From Bradyrhizobium diazoefficiens USDA 110 (GTDB lineage: Bacteria > Pseudomonadota > Alphaproteobacteria > Rhizobiales > Xanthobacteraceae): a DNA stretch of 64,000 bases. Where the stretch lies: assembly GCF_000011365.1 (NCBI RefSeq), contig NC_004463.1:4574001-4638000 (forward strand), given 5' to 3'. Numbering within the stretch: the stretch's first letter is position 1; each line of letters starts with the position of its first letter. Positions 8,607 to 18,779 of the stretch are shown here, in pieces. The notes beneath the pieces were generated by a model. That model was not told the DNA's origin. It saw only the letters and a list, made by a program, of their open reading frames with translations, and ran no database searches. A program made the translations under genes and the position numbers.

Positions 8607-10577
8607 CTACAGCCCCGTCGACGCCTCGATGCGGAATTGTGCCAGCGCGACGATCGGCTCGCTGTTCAGGGCGCCGAGCAGCTGAAGCATCGGCACCTTG
8701 CCGAGCGGCGTCAGCTTGATGGTGAGCGTTTGCCCTGACGTCTCGACGAAGCCGGCGATGGCATCGACCGCGGTCTTGGCATCGGGATTGGCGGCCGCGA
8801 TCTTCTCGCCCTGTGCCCGGATCATCTCGACGATGGCGCCGCGCGCCGCGTCGCGGCTGACATTCTGCATGCGGGAGAACTGCGCCACGAGCAGATCGAC
8901 GACGCCGCTGTCGCGCAGGGAGAGCTCGATCGCGCCGGCTTCGATCTGCCCGGCCTGGCTCATGGCTTGCACCGGGTCGGCCGTGAACACGCCGCGCGGC
9001 ACGTTGGCGAGTGCGAGGCGGGCCTGCGCCTTGGCGAGGTTGCCGAGGTCGATGGTGGCCGGCGCGAGCGCCAGCGCGCCCGAGGACTCCGTCCAGGCCG
9101 CGCCGAGATCGAGGTTGATTGCCAGTTTGTCGATGCCGGCCATCGTCAACGGCAGCTGAGCGGGATTGGTCGGATCAGTCGGGGCGACCATTTTCACGAC
9201 CAGACTGACCTTGCTCGGGATCGACCCGACCAGCTGGCCCCAGTTCAGGCTGATCGTGTCGATGGTGACGAGCTGCCGCGTGTTCTTGTAGGGCGAGACC
9301 ACGCCCTTGATCTCGGCGCCTTCGAGCACCCGGAACAGGCCCAGCATCTGATCGGGCGAGGGCGCCTGCCCGGGAGTGGTAAGGCTCGCGGCCCAACGAA
9401 ACAGGTTCGCCAGGCTGAGCGATTTGAGCGCGAAGCGCTCCATCTTCACTTGCCCTTGCGGCGTCGGCGCATCCAGGCCTTCGAGCGCGAACTCGCCCTC
9501 CTGGTATCTGATCGCCCTGAGCCGGGGCGTTCCTTGCGGGGTCGTCATCGACACGGTGCCGATCTCGATCTTGCCGACGCGAAGCCCGTCATAGAGGCCG
9601 GCGAGCTTCTCCATCATCTCGCGCGATTGCGCCGGGGTCGGCTGAACGGAGCCGTCCGTCGGCAGCAGTGCCAGAATCTCGGCCGGCCGGAATTTGGACG
9701 GCTGGACCGCGATATCGGCGATCGCGATGCCATCGACCTGCATCCGCACGCCCTGCGTCGACGTCGCCACATAAGTGCCGCTCGACATGTGTCCGTAAAC
9801 GCGATGGTAGCTGTCGTCGTTCGCCTTCTGCGGATCGAGGGCGGCGGCGATTGCGGTCGAGTCGAAATCATTGATGATGAGGTCGGACATCTCGCCGGTC
9901 AGCTTGTCCGCCTTGCCGGCCTGCTCCACGTTGATCGTGAAGGTGGCGCGATCGGCCTTCATCGCGTCGATCTTGCCCTTGCCGAGCTTCTGGATCGCGA
10001 GACCCGAATAGACGATCTCGCCGCTGCCGGCGGCGCCTTTGCCGGCATCGAAGGCGATGGTGAGGGTCGGGGCCGTGATTGAAGACGCGGTCACGCTCGC
10101 ATACTGATCGAGCACAAATCGGTACAAATCGATCAGGGAGCCTGACGCCGGCGCATTCTGGGCGCGAGCAGGGCCCGCGTAATCCCGCATGATCAATTGC
10201 GGGACCTTGTAGGAGGCTTTCAGCTTCCCGGGGCCGACTTCGTCCAGCGCGACCTCGAAACCGGAGATCTCGATGCTGTCGGCTGCAAAGCGGGTCTCAT
10301 CGGTCTGGCGGAGGCCCACGCCCTTGATGCCGGTGATCTTGACGTGCGCCTGTGGCTGCCCGGCGGGATCGACTGCGATGTCCTCGATGGTCAGCGTCCG
10401 GCTCGTCACGTCGAACGCCACCTTGCCGTGGCTTGCCTTGCCGCCCTGGCTGCGGATCCGGTCGAAGACGGCCTCGATCTCCGCGGTGGCGCGATGTCTG
10501 GCATAGAGGTTGAAGCCGAACCATCCGCCCGCGGCGAGCACGGCGAGTGCGATCAGGCCGATCAGGATCCGCTTCAT
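8607..10577 (-). CDS. Large envelope protein with N-terminal membrane anchor, AsmA-like; function unknown
   Basis: 656 residues from MKRILIGLIALAVL at 10577; an in-frame extension to 10712 lacks sense as protein. A single N-terminal hydrophobic segment with positive charge before it indicates a signal anchor or signal peptide, with the rest in the periplasm. The body is a long run of alternating beta-type stretches, such as RTLTIEDIAVDPAG and DSIEISGFEVALDEV, resembling the repetitive beta-groove of AsmA/DUF945-type envelope proteins. I do not recognise a specific family. It converges with aspS and diverges from maeB, so it is probably monocistronic. Confidence 0.65.
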   Translation of the reverse strand: MKRILIGLIALAVLAAGGWFGFNLYARHRATAEIEAVFDRIRSQGGKASHGKVAFDVTSRTLTIEDIAVDPAGQPQAHVKITGIKGVGLRQTDETRFAADSIEISGFEVALDEVGPGKLKASYKVPQLIMRDYAGPARAQNAPASGSLIDLYRFVLDQYASVTASSITAPTLTIAFDAGKGAAGSGEIVYSGLAIQKLGKGKIDAMKADRATFTINVEQAGKADKLTGEMSDLIINDFDSTAIAAALDPQKANDDSYHRVYGHMSSGTYVATSTQGVRMQVDGIAIADIAVQPSKFRPAEILALLPTDGSVQPTPAQSREMMEKLAGLYDGLRVGKIEIGTVSMTTPQGTPRLRAIRYQEGEFALEGLDAPTPQGQVKMERFALKSLSLANLFRWAASLTTPGQAPSPDQMLGLFRVLEGAEIKGVVSPYKNTRQLVTIDTISLNWGQLVGSIPSKVSLVVKMVAPTDPTNPAQLPLTMAGIDKLAINLDLGAAWTESSGALALAPATIDLGNLAKAQARLALANVPRGVFTADPVQAMSQAGQIEAGAIELSLRDSGVVDLLVAQFSRMQNVSRDAARGAIVEMIRAQGEKIAAANPDAKTAVDAIAGFVETSGQTLTIKLTPLGKVPMLQLLGALNSEPIVALAQFRIEASTGL

Positions 10578-10823
10578 TCTCAGCTCCAGTTGCTCGTTTT
10601 GCACTGCGCAACCTGCCATATTCGCAAAGCGCGGGGCGGTCCAGGGAAAGCTATGGTTTTCAAATATTTGACCGTGCGGCCTGTTGATGGGGGCGGAATC
10701 GGATGTTGCCACCGGGGCGCCGGCCGTGCTTCATCCCGTTTCCATGACCCGGAATACCGCGACCCGCGACAGACCGGTCAGGACAACGTAGTTTGAGGCC
10801 GGTAACGCGAGGCAAGAGACCGC

Positions 10824-13133
10824 ATGTCGTCCTATTCTGATGACCTCCACCAGGCGGCGCTCGCCTATCATCGTCTGCCGCGCCCCGGCAAGCTCGAGAT
10901 CCAGGCGACCAAGCCGCTTGCCAACCAGCGCGACCTCGCGCTTGCCTATTCTCCGGGCGTTGCGGCTGCCTGCACCGAGATCGCCAAGAACCCGGCCGAG
11001 GCGGCGACGCTGACCACCCGCGCCAACCTGGTCGCCGTGGTCTCGAACGGCACCGCGGTGCTCGGCCTCGGCAATATCGGCCCGCTGGCCTCCAAGCCCG
11101 TGATGGAGGGCAAGGCGGTCCTGTTCAAGAAGTTTGCCGGCATCGACGTGTTCGATATCGAGATCGCCGCCGACACCATCGACCGGGTGGTCGAGACCGT
11201 GGCGGCGCTCGAGCCGACTTTCGGCGGCATCAATCTCGAGGACATCCGCGGGCCGGAGTGCTTCGAGATCGAGGCGCGGCTGAAGGAGCGCATGAAGATC
11301 CCGGTCTTCCATGACGACCAGCACGGCACCGCCATCATCGTCGCCGCCGCCATCACCAACGGCCTCAGGCTGAACGGCAAGAAGCTGTCGGACGTCAAGA
11401 TCGTGGCGTCAGGGGCAGGTGCTGCCGCGATTGCGACGCTCAATCTTCTGGTGTCGATGGGCGCGCAGCGCAAGAACATCTGGGTCTGCGACATCGACGG
11501 CCTCGTGCATGAGGGCCGCAACACCTCGATGGACCGCTGGAAGGCGGTCTATGCGCAGAAGACCGACAAGCGCACGCTCGCCGACGTCATCGGCGGCGCG
11601 GACATCTTCATCGGGCTGTCGGCACCGGGCGTCCTCAAGCCTGAGATGGCCAAGGCGATGAGCGACAAGCCGCTCATCATGGCGCTCGCCAATCCGACGC
11701 CCGAAATCATGCCGGAGGAAGCGCGGAAGGTGCGCCCCGACGCCATGATCTGCACCGGCCGCTCGGACTATCCGAACCAGGTCAACAACGTCCTGTGCTT
11801 TCCCTTCATCTTCCGCGGCGCGCTCGACGTCGGTGCCAGCGCCATCAACGAGGAGATGAAGCACGCCGCGGTCGAAGCCATCGCGCAGCTCGCGCGCGAG
11901 GCGCCGTCGGATGCGGTGGCGCAAGGGGTCGACACCGGCGAGATGGGAGGCTTCGGTCCGGGCTCGCTGATTCCGAGCCCGTTCGATCCACGGCTGATCC
12001 TGCGCGTGGCGCCGGCGGTTGCGAAGGCCGCGATCGAGTCGGGCGTCGCGACGCGCCCCATCACCAATTTCGACGAATATGCCGCGCAGCTCATGCGCTT
12101 CGCCTTCCGCTCCGGCCTCGTCATGAAGCCGATGTTCGCCAAGGCCAAGACCCAGCCGGTGCGCGTGATCTATGCCGAAGGCGAGGACGAGCGCGTGTTG
12201 CGCGCCACGCAGGTGGTGCTGGAGGAGAAGCTGGCGACGCCGATCCTGGTCGGTCGTCCGTCCGTGGTGGAGGCGCGCATCAAGCGCTTCGGCCTGTCGA
12301 TCAAGGCCGGCAAGGATTTCGACCTCGTCAACCCCGAGGACGATCCGCGCTACCGATCCTACGTGCAGTCCTATGTCGAGGTCGCCGGCCGCCGCGGCGT
12401 GACGCCGGATGCGGCGCGCACGGTGGTACGCACCAACAACACGGTCATCGCCGCGCTCGCGGTGACGCGCGGGGAGGCGGATGCCATGCTCTGCGGCGTC
12501 GAGGGCCGCTACATGAGCCATCTGCGCCATGTCCGCGAGATCGTCGGCTTCTCGGCAGGGATCAGCGACTATGCGGCGCTGGCGCTGCTGATCACCAGCA
12601 AGGGCGCGTTCTTCATCGCCGATACGCAGGTTCGCCCCAATCCGAGCGCGGAAGAACTCGCCGAGATCGCCTCGCTCGCGGCGGTCCACGTCCAGCGCTT
12701 CAACATCAAGCCGAAGATCGCCTTCGTTTCGCATTCCGATTTCGGCAGCTACGACACCGAGTCCTCGCGCAAGATGCGCCGGGCGACCCAGCTTCTGAAG
12801 GAGAAGCATCCGGAGATCGAGGCCGACGGCGAGATGCAGGGCGACACGGCACTTTCGGCCGCTGCGCGCAAGATGGTGCTGCCGCACTCCAACCTCGAGG
12901 GCGAGGCCAACATCATGATCATGCCGACGCTCGACACCGCCAACGTCGCCTATCAGATGATCAAGTCGCTCGCGGATGCACTGCCCGTCGGCCCGATCCT
13001 GATCGGCCCGGCGCGCCCGGCGCATATCCTCACCCCCTCGGTGACCGCGCGCGGCATCCTCAACATGACTGCGGTCGCCGTCGTGGAAGCGCAGGAGCGC
13101 GCGGCGCGGCAGCAGCCGACGTTGTTTACCTGA
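10824..13133 (+). CDS. maeB: NADP-type malic enzyme with C-terminal phosphotransacetylase-like domain
   Basis: 769 residues, the expected size for the MaeB fusion type. Residues 1-160 hold the malic enzyme N-domain ([23 protein letters not shown]). Residues about 165-400 form the NAD(P)-binding domain ([28 protein letters not shown]). Residues about 430-760 are a phosphate acetyl/butyryltransferase-like domain, regulatory in characterised homologues. It decarboxylates malate to pyruvate with formation of NAD(P)H; in rhizobia such enzymes connect C4-dicarboxylate use with acetyl-CoA supply. It has its own upstream region of about 245 bp, divergent from the AsmA-like gene. Confidence 0.95.
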   Translation: MSSYSDDLHQAALAYHRLPRPGKLEIQATKPLANQRDLALAYSPGVAAACTEIAKNPAEAATLTTRANLVAVVSNGTAVLGLGNIGPLASKPVMEGKAVLFKKFAGIDVFDIEIAADTIDRVVETVAALEPTFGGINLEDIRGPECFEIEARLKERMKIPVFHDDQHGTAIIVAAAITNGLRLNGKKLSDVKIVASGAGAAAIATLNLLVSMGAQRKNIWVCDIDGLVHEGRNTSMDRWKAVYAQKTDKRTLADVIGGADIFIGLSAPGVLKPEMAKAMSDKPLIMALANPTPEIMPEEARKVRPDAMICTGRSDYPNQVNNVLCFPFIFRGALDVGASAINEEMKHAAVEAIAQLAREAPSDAVAQGVDTGEMGGFGPGSLIPSPFDPRLILRVAPAVAKAAIESGVATRPITNFDEYAAQLMRFAFRSGLVMKPMFAKAKTQPVRVIYAEGEDERVLRATQVVLEEKLATPILVGRPSVVEARIKRFGLSIKAGKDFDLVNPEDDPRYRSYVQSYVEVAGRRGVTPDAARTVVRTNNTVIAALAVTRGEADAMLCGVEGRYMSHLRHVREIVGFSAGISDYAALALLITSKGAFFIADTQVRPNPSAEELAEIASLAAVHVQRFNIKPKIAFVSHSDFGSYDTESSRKMRRATQLLKEKHPEIEADGEMQGDTALSAAARKMVLPHSNLEGEANIMIMPTLDTANVAYQMIKSLADALPVGPILIGPARPAHILTPSVTARGILNMTAVAVVEAQERAARQQPTLFT

Positions 13134-13487
13134 GGCGGGACCTCTTCGCCTCTCCCCGCTTGCGGGGAGAGGCCGGATCGCATCGTCAGATGCGATCCGG
13201 GTGAGGGGGACTCTCCGCGAGTCCAATTCTCACCGCCCCCGTGGAGGCTCCCCTCACCCCAACCCTCTCAGCGCGAGCGAAGCTCGTCGCGGCCCCGCAT
13301 CCGCCTTCGCCAAGGCTTCGGCGGACAAGAGCGGGGCGAGGGAGCACACCTCCGGCGCATCCGCCCTTCAATCTTTTCAAAACAGTTCTCCATTTCCCCG
13401 TTTGTAAACCGGCCAACGACTCTTCATAATCGCTCAGGACTTTCGTCCAAGTTCCGATCTTAGAAAGCCTGAGCCAAGAGGCCGATC
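13134..13487. repeat. Gene-free stretch filled by palindromic intergenic repeats
   Basis: No gene is seen. Just after maeB there is a perfect 11-bp stem with 2-nt loop (13149-13172, CCTCTCCCCGC paired with GCGGGGAGAGG). It is followed directly by another 11-bp stem (13173-13200, CCGGATCGCAT paired with ATGCGATCCGG). A further block at 13250-13345 (from CTCCCCTCACCCCAACCCTC to the GAGCGGGGCGAGGGAG segment) belongs to the same kind of repeat. The first hairpin may also act in transcription termination of maeB. The promoter of the DoxX gene should lie at about 13380-13470, where the sequence is more AT-rich. Confidence 0.75.
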
Positions 13488-13940
13488 ATGCCAGCGTTCG
13501 TGACTTTCGGGCGAATTCTGTTCGCCGTGCTGTTCATCTACACGGGCGCGACGAAACTGTTCGCCATCCAGGCGACCGCCGATTTCATTGCCACCAAGGT
13601 CGTGGTGCCTGACATCATCGCGCCTTACGCCAAGCAGATCGAGACGGCGACCGCCATGACGACGCCGCAGCTGCTGGCGATCGCGGTCGGCGCGCTCGAG
13701 ATCATCGCCGGCTTGATGATCGCGCTGAACTTCGGGGCGCGGTTCTTCGCCATGCTGCTGATCGTCTACGTCGCGGTCGCTACCGTGCTGTTCTACGACT
13801 TCTGGAATCTGGCGGCGCCCGACAACGCAAAGATGCTGGTCGATGCGCTGAAGAATCTCTCGATCATCGGTGCGCTCTGCATGATCATCGGCTATGGCCG
13901 CGCCACGCGGCCGGTCGAGGCGGCTTACGGGGACGTGTAG
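13488..13940 (+). CDS. DoxX family membrane protein
   Basis: 150 residues with four membrane segments, opening with FGRILFAVLFIYTGATKLF, the usual first helix of the DoxX/SURF4-like family. The second segment (LLAIAVGALEIIAGLMIAL) carries the family GALE-type motif. Members are small inner-membrane proteins, in some species linked to quinone or thiol redox chemistry, and no precise reaction can be assigned. It is a single gene between repeats and a convergent reductase gene. Confidence 0.8.
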   Translation: MPAFVTFGRILFAVLFIYTGATKLFAIQATADFIATKVVVPDIIAPYAKQIETATAMTTPQLLAIAVGALEIIAGLMIALNFGARFFAMLLIVYVAVATVLFYDFWNLAAPDNAKMLVDALKNLSIIGALCMIIGYGRATRPVEAAYGDV

Positions 13941-13973
13941 GGCGTTTTTGCAGGGAGCGTTGTTGCAGTGCAC

Positions 13974-14525
13974 CTACACCCGACGCCACGGTGTCACCGT
14001 GACGTCATGCGCCGCGTCAAGCACATAGGGCGCGCCCGGCTTCATCCCGTGTGACGCCAGCACCTCGTGCGGGGTCCGCTCGGGCACGCCGACAAAACAA
14101 CCTTCGCCGCCGGGCAGGCGCAGATGCGGGGCTTCCGACAGCCAGAACGTGTCGTAACGATCCATGAACATGTCGAAGACGACGGGACCGCCGATGACCG
14201 CGACCATGCCGGAGGCGACATCGGCGAAGGCGCAGGCCTCCTCGAAGCTGGCGTGATCAGGATTCCACAATGTCGCGTTCGGCATCTCCGGATCGACGGT
14301 GAGGGCCTTGATCTTGCGGGTCGTGATCAGCCGCTTGCGCTTCGGAGAGTTCGGCTGCTGCTCATGTGAGTGCCGGCCGTGCACGATCAGCGCGGCGCGA
14401 TCGAGCGCCTGCTCGAAGAACAGCTTGTCGCCTTCGAACTTCAGGCTGTCAGGCATGATATGGCTCGCGTCGGCGAGCATGCCGTCCGCGGAGACGATGA
14501 CGTAGCCTTCGATACGGAAAGACAA
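13974..14525 (-). CDS. Dihydrofolate reductase-fold protein (RibD C-terminal/DHFR-like)
   Basis: 183 residues from a TTG at 14525 that starts 7 nt after the stop of the deacetylase gene upstream. MSFRIEGYVIVSADGMLAD resembles the start of DHFR-like reductases (YIVSADGMIAD), which supports the TTG. The IVHGRHSHE and VAVIGGPVVFDMFMDRYDTFWLSE segments fit the GG-containing NADPH-binding part of the fold. It probably reduces a pteridine, pyrimidine or related compound with NADPH in the cytosol; the substrate is unknown. The spacing suggests co-transcription with the deacetylase gene, although no functional link is evident. Confidence 0.72.
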   Translation of the reverse strand: MSFRIEGYVIVSADGMLADASHIMPDSLKFEGDKLFFEQALDRAALIVHGRHSHEQQPNSPKRKRLITTRKIKALTVDPEMPNATLWNPDHASFEEACAFADVASGMVAVIGGPVVFDMFMDRYDTFWLSEAPHLRLPGGEGCFVGVPERTPHEVLASHGMKPGAPYVLDAAHDVTVTPWRRV

Positions 14526-14532
14526 TTGCCGG

Positions 14533-15540
14533 CTATTCCGAAACGGTCGTCACCACGGAATTGACCGGGCGCTGGCTCACCGTCGGCAGCTTGACGTCCT
14601 TGAGCAGCTCCTGGTCGTATTCGGGCAGCGAAGACGCCGGGAACTTGGCGCGCATCGCCACCACCTTGTAGCCGCCTGCCTTCAGGCGCTTGAGGAGCTC
14701 GGGCAGGGCTTCTGCCGTATGCTTCTGGAAGTCGTGCATCAGGACGATGCCCTTGCCCTTGCTGTCGAGCTTCTTCATCACGGTCTCGATCACCTTCTCG
14801 GGCTTCGAGGCCTTGAAGTCGAAGGAGTCGATGTCGCAGGAGAAGATCGCCGTGTTGCGGTTGCCGAGATAGGTGACCATCTCCGGCGGATGCTGGAGCG
14901 CCGGGAAGCGGAAGAACGGCGAGGGCGAGATGCCGCCGAGCGCCCACTTTACCGCCGAAAGGCCCTTCTCGATTTCTTCCTTGCGCTGCGCTTCCGTGAG
15001 CTTCTTGTTGTTGAGATTGGCGTGCGACCAAGTGTGGGTGCCCACGGTGTGGCCCGCCGCGTAGACCTGCTTCAGGATCTCCGGCTCGTAGGTCGCGTGC
15101 TTGCCGATCGAGAAGAAGATGCCGGTGGTGCATTCATCGGCGAGCGCCTTCAGCACGGCGGGCGTGTTCTTCGGCCAGGGGCCGTCGTCGAAGGTCAACA
15201 CCACCTCCTTGTCGCGCAGGAAGTCGAGCTCCTTGAAGTGCTCGAAGCCGAAGCCTGGACCGCCTGTCGTGTCGATCTCGACGGTGCGGGCGACCCCGAG
15301 CGCGTCGGGTGTGTTGCAGGCCGCGCGTGCGGGCTGCGGCGCCTGCTTGGGCGGTGGCGGATTGACGAAGCCCGCTGGCGCGGCAGCCGCTGCGGGGGCC
15401 GGTGCTGCGGCGGGCGCCGCCGCGGCCGGCGTCGCCGCCGTTGCGGCGGCGGGCTTCGCGGCCGGGGCCTGCGACCATGCCGCGCCGGTCATGCCTAAAG
15501 ACATCGCGCTTGCCAAAATCAGTCCTGCCGCCACACGCAT
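14533..15540 (-). CDS. Secreted polysaccharide deacetylase (NodB-homology, CE4)
   Basis: 335 residues. Start at 15540 with GAGGA upstream and a signal peptide (cleavage near AWSQ-AP). Residues about 25-75 are an Ala/Pro-rich low-complexity linker. The NodB domain follows with TFDDGP (catalytic Asp and metal Asp), HTWSH (two metal histidines), RFPAL and MHDF. These enzymes remove N- or O-acetyl groups from cell-surface glycans with a metal ion. The low-complexity linker suggests the domain is held away from the membrane or wall. It may share a transcript with the downstream DHFR-fold gene. Confidence 0.88.
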   Translation of the reverse strand: MRVAAGLILASAMSLGMTGAAWSQAPAAKPAAATAATPAAAAPAAAPAPAAAAAPAGFVNPPPPKQAPQPARAACNTPDALGVARTVEIDTTGGPGFGFEHFKELDFLRDKEVVLTFDDGPWPKNTPAVLKALADECTTGIFFSIGKHATYEPEILKQVYAAGHTVGTHTWSHANLNNKKLTEAQRKEEIEKGLSAVKWALGGISPSPFFRFPALQHPPEMVTYLGNRNTAIFSCDIDSFDFKASKPEKVIETVMKKLDSKGKGIVLMHDFQKHTAEALPELLKRLKAGGYKVVAMRAKFPASSLPEYDQELLKDVKLPTVSQRPVNSVVTTVSE

Positions 15541-15703
15541 GGTGTTGTCCTCGAGATTGATCCCGTTGTTCCGCCGTGGCTTTTCGCCTCCGGCAAAACC
15601 ATCCTGCCCCAAACGATCTTAGCCTAGATGGTGGGCCATCGCCATTGCAACGGCTGTTTGGCATCCCGCCACAATTGTGCCCAACCGGATGGGGCGCGTT
15701 GCA

Positions 15704-16273
15704 TCAAGTGTCGGCCAGCGTCTTGGCAATCGCCGTCTTGATTCGCGTATCGGTCGGCTCGATGTTGGAGGCAAACACCTCGGCGATATAGCCGTCACGC
15801 CCGATCAGGTATTTGTGGAAGTTCCAACGCGGAACATCCTTCGGGCGCGCGTCGGCCGCCCATTTGTAGAACGGATGCGCCCTCGCGCCGATCACTGTGG
15901 CCTTGGCCGCGATCGGGAAGGTAACGCCGTATTGGTGGTGCGCGGTCTCCGTGATCTCGCTCGTTCCGCCCGGCTCCTGGCCGCCGAAATCGTTGGAGGG
16001 CACGCCGATCACGGTGAGCCCGCGCTCGCCAAACTCGCTCCAGAGCTCTTGCAGCCCCGCGTATTGGGGCGTGTAGCCGCAGAGCGAGGCGGTGTTGACC
16101 ACCAGCAGCGGTTTGCCGGTGAAAGCGGCGAGGCGGATGTCGTCGCCGGACAACGCGGGAAAGGAGAAGGCGTAGGCCGAGATCCGGCTCATGCCGCCAC
16201 CGGCGACCGCGCGCGTCACCGGCGCGACGGCGCCTGCAAGCGCCGCGATGAGCATGGTCCTTCGGTTCATCAT
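15704..16273 (-). CDS. Glutathione peroxidase family protein, exported
   Basis: 189 residues with an N-terminal export signal containing two arginines (MMNRRTMLIAALAGAVAPV). The thioredoxin-fold peroxidase core has the catalytic cysteine at about residue 65 in NTASLCGYTPQY (usual form NVASKCGFTPQY), the conserved NDFGGQEPG block and the RWNFHKYLI block with the catalytic Trp-Asn pair. It reduces peroxides with thiol donors such as thioredoxin or glutathione. The export signal is uncommon for this family, whose members are mostly cytosolic. RBS GGGGGA lies upstream of the first of two adjacent ATGs. Confidence 0.88.
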   Translation of the reverse strand: MMNRRTMLIAALAGAVAPVTRAVAGGGMSRISAYAFSFPALSGDDIRLAAFTGKPLLVVNTASLCGYTPQYAGLQELWSEFGERGLTVIGVPSNDFGGQEPGGTSEITETAHHQYGVTFPIAAKATVIGARAHPFYKWAADARPKDVPRWNFHKYLIGRDGYIAEVFASNIEPTDTRIKTAIAKTLADT

Positions 16274-16408
16274 GACGGCGTCCCCCGAAATGATCCGGGA
16301 TGCATGTTACTCCGCCGCTGCGATCGGCCTCGTCAACACCGCGTTATCGGGAGCGGCGAAGCGCCTGGAGCCATTTCCGTTCCGATGGATCGGGCGCTCG
16401 AAAACGCT

Positions 16409-18034
16409 CTAGTAGAGCCGGACGATGAAATCAGTGCCTTCGCCGGTTTCGCCCTGGTTGATGCCCTGGTCGGAGACGATGACCGAGCCGCCCGAGGTCA
16501 GCATCTCGTTGATCTTCGCCATGGTGTCGGCGGGGATCGCGATGCGGTCGAGCGCCTCAGCCGGGGTGTCCGGCGTGACCACCGGCTTTGCGGCGACGGG
16601 GATCACGGCGGCGCCACGCTGGCGGCGCGTCACGCGGCTGTCATCCTCGCGCGCGGCGGCGCGAGCGGAGACCGGCAGCGACACCACCGACCAATGCAAT
16701 GCATTGGCGTCGGTCTTGTCGACTTCGGCGGTGAAGACGTGCGTGCCGAGCGGCCGGTCGCTCGCGGCGATCGTGACCGGCACCTCGAACAGCGGCGCGA
16801 AATTCTGCCGCACGTAGAGCTTGAAATCCTTGCGGCTGATGAAGACGGCGATCTGGCCGGCCCGCTTGGGCGCTTCCGGCTTCGCACCCGGCGCAGGATC
16901 GGCAACGCGGCTCTCGTCCTTCTTGGCGTCCGGCGCGGGTGCCGTAGTCGTCACGGCGGCATCAGGCTTCCTTGCGGCGTCGGCCGCGTCAGTCTTGACG
17001 GGCTCGGACTTGACGGCCTCGACCTTGTCGGCGGGCCTGTCGTCGGAGGCCGTGGTCGCTTTGGGTGCCTCGGCGGAATCGGTCGGCTTCGCATCAGCGT
17101 TTGCCGGCCTGGCCGCGTCAGACGCTTCGGCGGATTTCGTTGCGTCAAGCTTGTCGGCCGGTGCGGCCGCTTCCGCGCGGGCCGGCGCATTGCCCGTCGT
17201 CATGTCCGACATCACGGTGTGGCCGACCGACGAGCGCAGCTCGAGCACGCTCTCGGCGCTGGCGGTCTTGGTCTCGGGCGGTTTGGCTTCAGTGGTCTTG
17301 GTTGGTGCGCCCTTGTCGGCCTTGTCGCCGATGTTGGTCTGAGGCTCGACGTTGGCCGCGGGCTGCGGCGGCACGCGCACGGAGGCGAGCAGCGGGTGCT
17401 GGAAGCTGTGCGGCGTCATCTCGCCGGGCGAGACGATGACGCGTGCACCCATCTTGGTCCAATTCCACATCTTCACCGCGAACGCCATCGGCATGCGGAT
17501 GCAGCCATGCGAGGCCGGATAACCCGGCAGCACGCCGGCATGCATGGCGACACCGGACCAGGTGATCCGCTGCATGTACGGCATCGGCGCGCCGCTATAG
17601 ATGTTGGAGTGGTGGAATTTGTGCTTCTGGATGACGCTGAACACACCCATCGGCGTCGAGTGGCCCTTCATGCCTGTCGACACCGGGGATTCCGCGAACA
17701 CGCCGTTGGTGTCGTAGACCGTCACCTTCTGCCGGTCGATCGAGACGACGATGACGAGCGGCCCTTGCGGCTTGGTGCCGACTTCCTTCTCGGCAACCGC
17801 GTCCTTCTTGCCGGCCGCGCCGCGCTTCTGCGGCTTCTGGCGCGGGACTTCGAGATGCCGATCCTGACGGGAGGCGTAGGACCCGTCGGAATAATCCGTC
17901 CAGTAGTAAAATGCTGCGTCCGCCTGGCTTGCCGTACCGATCGCACCAGCCGTCGCCAAAATGGCGACCTGCCACAGCCGCGCCGGCTTGGCAGAAGAAC
18001 CGGACCCCTTCACGCTATTCATCCTCGAATCCAT
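16409..18034 (-). CDS. L,D-transpeptidase (YkuD) with long disordered linker and degenerate second YkuD-like domain
   Basis: 541 residues. A signal or anchor segment lies near residues 20-40. The YkuD domain at about 95-215 has the HAG...PASHGCIRMP active site, Cys near residue 182. This enzyme class makes 3-3 peptidoglycan cross-links or attaches proteins to the wall in the periplasm. Residues about 225-385 form a low-complexity Ala/Lys/Asp/Pro linker. Residues about 390-460 (AVFISRKDFKLYVRQNFAPL...) repeat the first half of a YkuD domain but have no His or Cys active site. The C-terminus has a SVIVSD segment paralleling RVIVSP of the first domain. An alternative ATG lies at 18022. Confidence 0.87.
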   Translation of the reverse strand: MDSRMNSVKGSGSSAKPARLWQVAILATAGAIGTASQADAAFYYWTDYSDGSYASRQDRHLEVPRQKPQKRGAAGKKDAVAEKEVGTKPQGPLVIVVSIDRQKVTVYDTNGVFAESPVSTGMKGHSTPMGVFSVIQKHKFHHSNIYSGAPMPYMQRITWSGVAMHAGVLPGYPASHGCIRMPMAFAVKMWNWTKMGARVIVSPGEMTPHSFQHPLLASVRVPPQPAANVEPQTNIGDKADKGAPTKTTEAKPPETKTASAESVLELRSSVGHTVMSDMTTGNAPARAEAAAPADKLDATKSAEASDAARPANADAKPTDSAEAPKATTASDDRPADKVEAVKSEPVKTDAADAARKPDAAVTTTAPAPDAKKDESRVADPAPGAKPEAPKRAGQIAVFISRKDFKLYVRQNFAPLFEVPVTIAASDRPLGTHVFTAEVDKTDANALHWSVVSLPVSARAAAREDDSRVTRRQRGAAVIPVAAKPVVTPDTPAEALDRIAIPADTMAKINEMLTSGGSVIVSDQGINQGETGEGTDFIVRLY

Positions 18035-18230
18035 AATCCAAATCAGACATTAGTCTCGTAGAGGGGATACGCGTTCACCAGCAAGGCAGTTCTGCCATCA
18101 GCTACATTTGTCCAAGACGTAGCAAAAAAGCCTCACGGAGCGGTAAACGGCGGCCGCCCCTCGCGGCCAGTCGCCTTCCTGTCTGGCTGTCTCATCCCTA
18201 CATTGCGGGTACTTGTTACCGGAGAACTTC

Positions 18231-18779
18231 ATGTCATCTCGTTTCCCCGGTCTTTCGGGCATCCGCTTGAAAGGCCTTGCTTTATTCCTCCTGGCTCTGG
18301 TCGTGCCGGTGGCTTCCGCCCAAGCTGCAGACGAGCCGGATCTGATCTTCCGCCGCTCGACCGTCTTCAAATGGGTCAGCCCGAATGACAAGCTCGCGAC
18401 CTACGGCCTCGATGATCCCGAGGTGGAAGGTGTCGCCTGTCACTTCACCGTGCCGGAGAAGGGTGGTTTCAAGGGCTGGCTCGGCCTTGCCGAGGAGGTC
18501 TCGGACATCTCGCTCGCCTGCCGCCAGGTCGGGCCCATCAAGTTCAAGGACAAGATGGAACAAGGCGACGACATGTTCCGCAGGCGACGCTCGCTGTTCT
18601 TCAAGAAGATGCAGATCGTGCGCGGCTGCGACGCCAAGCGCAACGTGCTGGTCTACATGGTCTATTCGGACAAGCTGATCGAGGGATCGCCGAAGAACTC
18701 GACCTCGACCGTGCCGATCATGCCGTGGGGACCGGCGGACGCCAACGTCCAGAAGTGCGGCGAATTCTTCACTCAGTGA
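18231..18779 (+). CDS. creA: CreA family protein
   Basis: 182 residues; the start at 18231 is preceded by GGAGAAC. The signal peptide is followed by mature protein beginning DEPDLIFRRSTVFKWVSPNDKL, matching the CreA pattern (V.t.f.ll...dkI.v..fDDP.V.GV.C). Further CreA features are YGLDDPEVEGVACHFTVPEKGG and DISLACRQVGPI with cysteine pairs. CreA proteins are conserved periplasmic proteins of unknown activity. The last codons coincide with the first unit of a short tandem repeat (18768-18826). Confidence 0.88.
   Translation: MSSRFPGLSGIRLKGLALFLLALVVPVASAQAADEPDLIFRRSTVFKWVSPNDKLATYGLDDPEVEGVACHFTVPEKGGFKGWLGLAEEVSDISLACRQVGPIKFKDKMEQGDDMFRRRRSLFFKKMQIVRGCDAKRNVLVYMVYSDKLIEGSPKNSTSTVPIMPWGPADANVQKCGEFFTQ

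Noticed and set aside
15677..18061. A 794-codon open frame on the plus strand
   Set aside because: It lies antisense to the glutathione peroxidase and L,D-transpeptidase genes, and its translation is Arg/Gly/His-rich without motifs, the usual result of high GC at third positions.
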